Origin: an uncultured Caulobacteraceae bacterium
GTDB taxonomy: Bacteria; Pseudomonadota; Alphaproteobacteria; Caulobacterales; Caulobacteraceae
DNA: 7,182 nt
Assembly (NCBI GenBank): GCA_903884915.1
Contig: CAISGS010000145.1
Coordinates: 1-7,182, forward strand
Direction of reading: 5' to 3'
The notes under the pieces were generated by a model. That model searched no databases and was not told the DNA's origin. It saw nothing but the letters and a program-made list of their open reading frames with translations. The stretch's first letter is position 1. Each line of letters begins with the position of its first letter. Positions 1-4,469 of the stretch are shown in pieces. Made by a program: the position numbers and the translations under genes.

Positions 1-298
1 CCCTAGCAAAGGCGATCAGGGCCGGATGAAGGCCGATCAGGTTCAGGGCCGGTGAACAGTCAAAGGGGATCGAGTTGAGCGTCTTAAACTGAGCGCCATT
101 GAACCGGCCGATCTCTTCGCCCTTTTTGCGGTCTACCGCCTCGTCAGCGCCAGAGATGCGACCAAAGACGGTTTCAAAATCAGCCCGCACAGCGGCGATC
201 TCTTCGGCCGTATAGAAGTCCTTGATCAGGGCCACGCCATCGCGCTGCCAAGTGGCCACATCCTCGGCCTTAAACCGCTCATCTTGTCGTGCCGTCAT
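1..298 (-). CDS. Phytanoyl-CoA dioxygenase (PhyH)-like protein, N-terminal part only
   Basis: This is a partial gene: the open frame runs off the left edge of the window with no stop, so only about 99 N-terminal residues are visible. The start of the protein has a Trp-x2-Asp-Gly-Val block followed by Ile-Lys-Asp-Phe-Tyr (residues 17-29) and then an acidic helix. This is the usual N-terminus of PhyH-family Fe(II)/2-oxoglutarate dioxygenases, which hydroxylate lipid-like or small-molecule substrates. The iron-binding His-x-Asp...His residues would lie beyond the edge and cannot be checked. I chose the ATG at 298, which has a weak GAG upstream. An in-frame ATG at 313 would add five residues (MSARQ), and neither start has a strong Shine-Dalgarno. 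The gene is divergent from the GST gene across a 166-nt gap. Family assignment is moderate because only the N-terminus is seen; the substrate is unknown. Confidence 0.7.
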   Translation of the reverse strand, partial: MTARQDERFKAEDVATWQRDGVALIKDFYTAEEIAAVRADFETVFGRISGADEAVDRKKGEEIGRFNGAQFKTLNSIPFDCSPALNLIGLHPALIAFAR

Positions 299-370
299 CT
301 GTCTCGCGCTCATCAGGGGCAAAGGAGGTTCGAAGGACTAGCCTGACGCTAAGCGGCTTGAGGTGCAAGG

Positions 371-396
371 CCCATAACCGCCGCCCATAACCGTCG
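371..396. repeat. 13-bp tandem direct repeat in divergent promoter region
   Basis: Two adjacent copies of a 13-bp unit, CCCATAACCGCCG (371-383) and CCCATAACCGTCG (384-396), match at 12 of 13 positions. They lie just upstream of a TTGACA hexamer at 398-403, between the dioxygenase and GST genes. They could be a pair of regulator-binding half-sites or a chance tandem duplication. Confidence 0.7.
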
Positions 397-397
397 G

Positions 398-425
398 TTG
401 ACATCACCACCGACCCCGCCATTCT
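398..425 (+). promoter_or_regulatory. Possible promoter for the GST-SDR pair
   Basis: A perfect TTGACA -35 hexamer is at 398-403. The best-placed -10 is poor: CATTCT at 420-425, 3 of 6 matches with a 16-bp spacer. The position, about 40-65 bp upstream of the GTG at 465, is right for the GST gene. A 15-bp palindrome (416-430) overlaps the -10 region. The weak -10 suggests either that an activator is needed or that the match is accidental. Confidence 0.35.
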
Positions 426-430
426 GGCGG
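416..430. promoter_or_regulatory. 15-bp palindrome, possible operator
   Basis: CCGCCA (416-421) and TGGCGG (425-430) form a perfect 6-bp inverted repeat around TTC. It overlaps the putative -10 of the GST promoter and ends 34 nt before the GTG start. It could be an operator or a small hairpin in the leader RNA. No binding protein can be named. Confidence 0.4.
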
Positions 431-464
431 CCAACAGACCCATCCCCTTTTAGGAACGCACATC

Positions 465-1076
465 GTGACCAAGCCCAGACTGTTCGGCATTTCCAGCTCC
501 CGCGCCATTCGCGCCATCTGGGGCATTGAGGAAACCGGGATCGACTACGAGCATGTGCCGGTCAGCTACGGGGCCGACTCCAAGGGCTCGGACTATTTGT
601 CGGTCAATCCCAATGGCCGCATCCCGGCCCTGATCGATGGCGACCTGCACCTGTTTGAGTCCATGGCCATCAACCTCTATCTGGCCAAGCGCTATGGCGG
701 CGCGCTCTATCCCAGTTCCGCCGAAGACGAAGCCCGCGCTATGCAGTGGAGCGTTTGGGCGATCAGCGAGATCGAACCCCTACAGATGCAGATCGTCATC
801 CAAAAGCTCTTCACCCCCGAGGACAAGCGCAATCCAAAGGTCACGGAGTCTGCGACCAAGGGCCTACAACGTCCGCTCAAGGTTCTGGATGCCGCGCTCG
901 AGGGCCGTGACTGGCTGGTGGGCAACGCCTTTTCCGTCGCCGACCTCAATGTCGCCTCCGTCATGTACCTGATGAAAAACATCCGCTTTGACTATAGCGC
1001 ACATGCCAATGTCCAGCGCTGGGCCACCGCCTGCTATGCCCGCCCGGCCTTGGCCAGAGCCCTCGCCCGCCCCTAA
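465..1076 (+). CDS. Glutathione S-transferase family protein
   Basis: This 203-residue protein has the usual length and two-domain layout of a cytosolic GST. Such enzymes add glutathione to electrophilic substrates, or use it in isomerisation or reductive steps. The N-terminal thioredoxin-like domain (about 4-78) has a Ser-rich segment after the first strand (S10-S12), where many bacterial GSTs carry the residue that activates glutathione. It also has Asn48-Pro-Asn-Gly followed by the cis-proline Pro54, and the glutathione-binding Glu65-Ser66 pair. The helical C-terminal domain carries the Phe-Ser-x2-Asp N-capping box just after the Leu-Val-Gly-Asn segment. The start is GTG with AGGA at 452-455, nine bases upstream. 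The SDR gene follows within 21-36 nt on the same strand, so the two are probably co-transcribed. The substrate is not deducible. Confidence 0.9.
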   Translation: MTKPRLFGISSSRAIRAIWGIEETGIDYEHVPVSYGADSKGSDYLSVNPNGRIPALIDGDLHLFESMAINLYLAKRYGGALYPSSAEDEARAMQWSVWAISEIEPLQMQIVIQKLFTPEDKRNPKVTESATKGLQRPLKVLDAALEGRDWLVGNAFSVADLNVASVMYLMKNIRFDYSAHANVQRWATACYARPALARALARP

Positions 1077-1112
1077 CCCTTAGGCCGACAGGCCCCATTG
1101 AGTTCGACGATC

Positions 1113-1862
1113 ATGGCATCAGAAACCCCACTCCCACCCCTCGGCAGCGTCCTCATTGTCGGGGTCGGGGCCTCGCTCGGCACGGGCGCGGCGATTGCTC
1201 GGCGCTTTGCAAGGGCCGGGCACCCGATCCTGATCGCTGGGCGCAATGGGGAAAAGCTGTCTGAAACCTATGCAGAGTTAAAGGCCATCGGTGCCAATGT
1301 GGCGATGGCTGTGGGGGATGGGTCCGTCGCCGAAGATGCCCAGCGGTTCGTGGCGGAGGCTCAAGCCCTCGCGCCCCTCGCCGTCGCGATCCACAATGCT
1401 GGCAGCAACAATCCCGCCCCCTTTCTCAAGGTTAGCCAAGCGCGGTTTGAAGGCCATTGGCGTGAACATACCTTAGGCGGCTTTCAGACAGCTCAGGCCT
1501 CTATTCCCGCCTTTTTAGAACAGGGTTTCGGCACCCTGATCTTTACCGGGGCCTCGGGAAGCCTGCGCGGCAAGGCCAATTTCAGCCCCTTCGCTGCCGC
1601 CAAGGCAGGCCTGCGCGCCCTGTCTCAGAGCCTAGCCCGTGAATTTGGACCTCAGAACATCCATGTCGCCCACGTCATTATCGACGGCGGCATCCATGGC
1701 GAGCGGCTCTTGACCCTCGCGCCGCAATGGGCCGAACAGCGCGGCCCAGACGGCATGCTCAATGTTGAGGCCATAGCCGAGGCCTACTACATGCTTCACA
1801 TGCAACAGCGCAGCGCCTGGACCCAAGAATTGGATCTCAGGCCCTGGTCTGAAACCTTCTAG
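1113..1862 (+). CDS. Divergent short-chain dehydrogenase/reductase with Phe at the catalytic Tyr position
   Basis: This is a Rossmann-fold SDR of 249 residues from the ATG at 1113. A TTG at 1098, with AGG five bases upstream, would give 254 residues; I prefer ATG, but the choice is uncertain. Numbering from ATG, the nucleotide-binding loop is Gly17-Val-Gly-Ala-Ser-Leu-Gly-Thr-Gly25. An Arg after the second strand (Ala-Gly-Arg-Asn) suggests NADP(H), and an Asn-Ala-Gly motif follows. Where classical SDRs have Tyr-x3-Lys, this protein has Phe160-Ala-Ala-Ala-Lys164; a Ser lies about 12 residues before. From memory, a known proteobacterial SDR subgroup shares this Phe, an Ile-His-Val-Ala-His segment after it, and an Asp-Leu-Arg-Pro-Trp C-terminus, so the change looks like a family trait rather than decay. 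The function is unknown and a normal Tyr-based mechanism is not available. The gene follows the GST gene in a likely operon and ends 13 nt from the convergent RhlG-like SDR. Confidence 0.88.
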   Translation: MASETPLPPLGSVLIVGVGASLGTGAAIARRFARAGHPILIAGRNGEKLSETYAELKAIGANVAMAVGDGSVAEDAQRFVAEAQALAPLAVAIHNAGSNNPAPFLKVSQARFEGHWREHTLGGFQTAQASIPAFLEQGFGTLIFTGASGSLRGKANFSPFAAAKAGLRALSQSLAREFGPQNIHVAHVIIDGGIHGERLLTLAPQWAEQRGPDGMLNVEAIAEAYYMLHMQQRSAWTQELDLRPWSETF

Positions 1863-1875
1863 GCCAATTGCGGCC

Positions 1876-2685
1876 TTAGCTGGTGCCGACGACGCCGCCG
1901 TCGCAGGCGATGACCTGACCGGCGATGAACTCACCTGCGCGGGAGCTGAGGAACAGGGCAAGGCCTGCAATATCCTCTGGCGTACCGACGCGGCCGCTTG
2001 GGTTGCCCTTACCGACGCGGTCCCAATCGACATCCTCGGTCTCGCCGCCAAAGCCGACGCCGGTGGACAACATCCAGGTCGGGAACGGCCCCGGAGCGAT
2101 GGCGTTGCACAGGATATGCTCGCCGGTCAGGTGCGCGGCGAGGAAGCGGGTCAGATGGTGCACGGCGGCCTTGGACGCGCCATAGGAGAAGGTCGAGAAG
2201 GCGGCAGACTTCAAGCCATCAATCGAGCCAATATTGATCACCCGCGATGGGCTGGTCTTGCTGGCGGCAGCACGCAGCAGCGGCAGGACCTTCTGGGTCA
2301 AGAAGAAGACGCCCTTGACGTTGGTGTCCATCACCTTGTCCCAACCGGCTTCCGGGAAGGTTTCCAAAGGCGCGCCCCAAGCGGCCCCGGCATTATTGAT
2401 TAGGACGTCCAGCTTGGGCTCCAGATCCGATAGGCGCTTGGCCAAGGACTCGCAGCCCTCAACCGTCGACAGATCGGCAGGCAGGGAAATGACCTCGCCG
2501 CCATAGGCCTCCATCAGGCGATTGGCGGTCTCGTCGCAGGCTCCGGCCTTGCGCGATGAGATATAGACCTTGGCCCCATTGGCCAGAAAGCCTGCGGCCA
2601 GCATCTCGCCGATGCCGCGCGAGCCGCCAGTGATCAGGACGACCTTGCCCTTGACGGAAAATAGGTTGGTGAAGTTGGGAGACAT
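1876..2685 (-). CDS. RhlG-like short-chain dehydrogenase/reductase
   Basis: This 269-residue classical SDR has its whole catalytic set: Thr19-Gly-Gly-Ser-Arg-Gly-Ile-Gly26 for the cofactor, Arg45 favouring NADP(H), Asn97-Asn-Ala-Gly100, Asn122, Ser154, Tyr168 and Lys172. The pattern Asn-Ile-Gly-Ser before the active site, the Ala-Pro-Gly-Pro-Phe-Pro segment after it, and the overall layout resemble Pseudomonas RhlG, a 3-oxoacyl (FabG-type) reductase. The resemblance is recalled rather than computed, so I assign no gene symbol. The likely reaction is reversible ketone/alcohol interconversion on an acyl or alicyclic substrate. The ATG at 2685 has GAGAGG about six bases upstream. The gene lies 74 nt downstream of the acyl-CoA dehydrogenase-like gene on the same strand, but has an inverted repeat (2695-2725) in that gap and may be controlled separately. 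Confidence 0.93.
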   Translation of the reverse strand: MSPNFTNLFSVKGKVVLITGGSRGIGEMLAAGFLANGAKVYISSRKAGACDETANRLMEAYGGEVISLPADLSTVEGCESLAKRLSDLEPKLDVLINNAGAAWGAPLETFPEAGWDKVMDTNVKGVFFLTQKVLPLLRAAASKTSPSRVINIGSIDGLKSAAFSTFSYGASKAAVHHLTRFLAAHLTGEHILCNAIAPGPFPTWMLSTGVGFGGETEDVDWDRVGKGNPSGRVGTPEDIAGLALFLSSRAGEFIAGQVIACDGGVVGTS

Positions 2686-2694
2686 GGCGACCTC

Positions 2695-2725
2695 TCTAGG
2701 GATGGATATTTTCCCCTACCCTAGA
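2695..2725. promoter_or_regulatory. Inverted repeat upstream of the RhlG-like SDR
   Basis: Arms at 2695-2705 (TCTAGGGATGG) and 2715-2725 (CCTACCCTAGA) are inverted copies matching at 9 of 11 positions, including a perfect 7-bp outer part. The arm centres are 20 bp apart, about two helical turns. On the minus-strand transcript the 3' arm touches the Shine-Dalgarno GAGAGG. It may be a dimeric operator or a leader hairpin. There is no T-run after it, so it is not a convincing terminator for the upstream gene. Confidence 0.5.
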
Positions 2726-2759
2726 CAAGGATCAGATGCGCACAAGCTCCCAAGGCCGA

Positions 2760-3683
2760 TTAGGCGACCTGAAACGAAGCCCAAGCCTGCTGGCGGCGGG
2801 TCTCGCGGGCGCGGGCGGCCACGCCCAAGGTGCCGGTCTGCGGGCTCCAAGCGGCGCGCTCAGCCTCTGGCACCAGATCCCAAGCCGCGCCCAGCCGATC
2901 CCACAGGGCACTGGAGGCCCGGAAATAGGCGGACATCAACAGCACATCGGCCGGACGGGCCATAGGGGTCTGAGAGATGGCGTGGGCTTGGATAATCAGG
3001 CCGATCAGGTCCTCGAGCAGCTCCTGCGGCCAGCCATGCATTCGGCCAAGGGTCAGGAGCCCGATCTGGGTGCCTGCGGTATTGTAGACATCCTCGACCA
3101 GACGAAAGGGCTTGATGAAGGCCTCATAGGCATCGGCCTCGATCACGTCGCTGGCCTGAACCGCTAGGTCGGTCAAGATCAGGTCGGCGATGGGCATATG
3201 GCCTGCATAGGCGCCGTAACCGCTGCTATCGAGGCTCAGACCCGCACTGCCGGTCGCGACTTTGACCATGCGCAATTGATTGCGCCCGTCCTTCTGACCG
3301 ATGGAGGCAGCGATATAGAGCAGGTCCGCCAGAGGCGACATGCTGCCCCAACGCTTGCGGCCATTGAGCACAAAACCGCTGCCCTTGGGGGTTAGGGTCG
3401 AGAGGATCCCCGAGGGCTTTGGGCCCTGATCTTCGCTGACGCAAAAGGCGGTGATGGCATCGTCGGGCGTGGTGGGGAAAAGCCGACGGATCGCGGCCTG
3501 ATGGCCTGCCGACCCGGCCGTCAACCGACCATCGGCCCGCAAGGCCACCTGCACCAGCCTCTCAAAGGCCGATGAAGAGGCCGGCGTTCCTGGCCCCCAC
3601 TGCTTGAGAAAGGCGCGAAGATCACCGCTGTGATCGGGGCTGGCGGGCTGCAAAAGCAGGTCGAGTAGCGAGGCTGGGGTCAT
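2760..3683 (-). CDS. Short acyl-CoA dehydrogenase-like protein
   Basis: This 307-residue protein matches the middle of acyl-CoA dehydrogenases, flavoenzymes that introduce a double bond next to an acyl-CoA thioester. The recognisable part is about 78-128: Cys-Val-Ser-Glu84-Asp in place of the usual Thr-Glu-Pro, then a Ser-Thr strand, Leu106-Asn-Gly-Arg-Lys-Arg-Trp112 (the family's Asn-Gly-x-Lys-x-Trp) and Ala119-Asp. The helical region after 190 (Pro-Phe-Arg-Leu-Val-Glu-Asp) resembles the start of the C-terminal domain. The family is usually about 380-400 residues, so both helical domains are shortened. I find no Glu-Gly-Thr motif carrying the usual catalytic Glu. It may be a degenerate or specialised member, or a partner subunit. 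The start is ATG with only a weak GAAG upstream. It sits 56 nt after the nuclease/excalibur gene and 74 nt before the RhlG-like SDR. Confidence 0.78.
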   Translation of the reverse strand: MTPASLLDLLLQPASPDHSGDLRAFLKQWGPGTPASSSAFERLVQVALRADGRLTAGSAGHQAAIRRLFPTTPDDAITAFCVSEDQGPKPSGILSTLTPKGSGFVLNGRKRWGSMSPLADLLYIAASIGQKDGRNQLRMVKVATGSAGLSLDSSGYGAYAGHMPIADLILTDLAVQASDVIEADAYEAFIKPFRLVEDVYNTAGTQIGLLTLGRMHGWPQELLEDLIGLIIQAHAISQTPMARPADVLLMSAYFRASSALWDRLGAAWDLVPEAERAAWSPQTGTLGVAARARETRRQQAWASFQVA

Positions 3684-3689
3684 GGTCTG

Positions 3690-3718
3690 ATCTTCAAGTG
3701 TTCAGCGGGTGGTGTCAA
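3690..3718 (-). promoter_or_regulatory. Possible promoter for the acyl-CoA dehydrogenase-like gene
   Basis: On the minus strand TTGACA (3718-3713) is followed after 17 bp by GAAGAT (3695-3690), which matches the -10 consensus at only 3 of 6 positions. It would place transcription start very close to the ATG at 3683, giving little or no leader. This is a weak candidate. Confidence 0.2.
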
Positions 3719-3739
3719 AGGGGGAGCGGCGCAAGGTGG

Positions 3740-4318
3740 TCACTTTACCTCGCAGGCCACCCCATCGCGGTCGCCATCGAGCTTGGGATTATAGCCCGCT
3801 TGGCCCTTACGAAGGGGTGCGGCACCGGCGGATCGGGCGGCGGCGCAGGTGGTAAAGGCTTGGCTTGAGGTGCCCGAGGCTGGGCTTATCTTGCCCGGAT
3901 AGGCTCGCCCGCCTTGGGCGACACCGGCGGCCGTCATCAACTCACCCAAGGCGCGGCCGCCGATGGTGCAGCGGGCAGCGATGCGGTCATAGGTTCGGTT
4001 TTTCGAGACGCAGGTGGCGACCTTGCCCAGAGCAATACGGCCCAAGGCGGCCTTGGCCTCGGGACCACCGGGCTCGTGCGATTCAGACGCATAGAAGTCG
4101 CTCAGCCGGACCTCGACCCAGTTTTGAGGGCCCTTACCGACGGCGACGCAGAGGGAGTCGCCATCCAGCACCTGAACCACAGGACCAGAAAAGCTTTGGC
4201 CCTTATAGAGGTAGGTCGGCATCGGGCCGCTGTCGGGAATGGCTTTGCAGGGATCGGCCAAGGCCTGACCCGCGCCGCAGAGCAACAGGACGGCGGCGAG
4301 GGCTAGGGAACGGATCAC
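3740..4318 (-). CDS. Secreted SNase-like protein with C-terminal excalibur calcium-binding domain
   Basis: This 192-residue exported protein has a Sec signal peptide (about 1-21, Arg3, hydrophobic core, probable cleavage after Ala19-Leu-Ala21). A staphylococcal-nuclease-like (OB-fold) domain spans about 44-137. Aligned by eye to S. aureus nuclease, Asp52-Gly-Asp54-Ser keeps the calcium-site Asp21, Arg71 matches Arg35, Glu79 matches Glu43 and Arg112 matches Arg87. The second calcium ligand, Asp40, is replaced by Tyr76. An excalibur domain (154-190) follows, with Cys158, Asp181-x-Asp183-x-Asp185-Gly186 and Cys189-Glu190. The likely role is an extracytoplasmic nuclease or nucleic-acid-binding protein, with activity uncertain. 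The start is GTG with AGAGG ten bases upstream, both tied up in the hairpin at 4319-4366. There is no in-frame alternative before residue 33. It lies between the esterase and the acyl-CoA dehydrogenase-like gene, with no obvious functional link to either. Confidence 0.88.
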   Translation of the reverse strand: MIRSLALAAVLLLCGAGQALADPCKAIPDSGPMPTYLYKGQSFSGPVVQVLDGDSLCVAVGKGPQNWVEVRLSDFYASESHEPGGPEAKAALGRIALGKVATCVSKNRTYDRIAARCTIGGRALGELMTAAGVAQGGRAYPGKISPASGTSSQAFTTCAAARSAGAAPLRKGQAGYNPKLDGDRDGVACEVK

Positions 4319-4366
4319 GATTGTTACGCCTCTGTATCGGTCGTCGATACGAGCAGGGTAACAATC
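4319..4366 (-). promoter_or_regulatory. Nested inverted repeat / hairpin covering the nuclease ribosome-binding site
   Basis: Outer arms GATTGTTAC (4319-4327) and GTAACAATC (4358-4366) are perfect 9-bp inverses. Inside them GTATCG (4334-4339) and CGATAC (4345-4350) are perfect 6-bp inverses around a 5-nt loop. The segments between can pair as 3 bp plus 2 bp with single-base bulges at 4328, 4354 and 4351, giving about 20 bp of stem in 48 nt. In the minus-strand mRNA the 3' arm contains the Shine-Dalgarno AGAGG (4333-4329) and ends on the base before the GTG start. It may be a translation-control hairpin or, as DNA, two nested operators. Confidence 0.7.
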
Positions 4367-4376
4367 AAATTACGGT

Positions 4377-4405
4377 ATTAAAAACTATCTCTCTCGCAGT
4401 CTTGA
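4377..4405 (-). promoter_or_regulatory. Possible promoter for the nuclease/excalibur gene
   Basis: In an AT-rich patch, unlike the rest of the window, the minus strand has TTTAAT (4382-4377, 5 of 6 to the -10 consensus). TCAAGA lies 17 bp upstream (4405-4400, 3 of 6 to the -35). Transcription would start near 4370, almost at the first base of the hairpin, so the hairpin would be the whole leader. Confidence 0.35.
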
Positions 4406-4454
4406 AAAGAGGCGAGAAGGGGGAGCGGTCAGCGCCATGACGCCAACCGCTCCC
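4404..4454 (-). terminator. Probable terminator after the esterase gene
   Basis: On the minus strand GGGAGCGGT (4454-4446) pairs perfectly with ACCGCTCCC (4429-4421). There are three further pairs (4432-4434 with 4441-4443) across a 2x2 internal loop. It begins 15 nt after the esterase stop. The following tract (4420-4404) is pyrimidine-rich and ends in TTTTC, but is not a clean T-run, so efficiency is uncertain. It separates the esterase from the nuclease gene. Confidence 0.6.
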
Positions 4455-4469
4455 TTGGGCGTTCAGTCC

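Noticed and set aside
321..328. AAAGGAGG on the plus strand, a perfect Shine-Dalgarno-like string
   Set aside because: No start codon at usable distance and no plus-strand gene until 465; it lies in the dioxygenase leader on the wrong strand.
1861..1876. Small hairpin (AGGCC / GGCCT) in the 13-nt gap between convergent genes as a two-way terminator
   Set aside because: Only a 5-bp stem with no T-run on either side; not enough to call.
3720..4429. Repeated GGGGGAGCGG at 3720-3729 and 4420-4429, after the nuclease and esterase genes
   Set aside because: Only the 4421-4454 copy has a matching arm to form a hairpin; the 3720 copy has no partner, so I do not call a second terminator or a repeat family.
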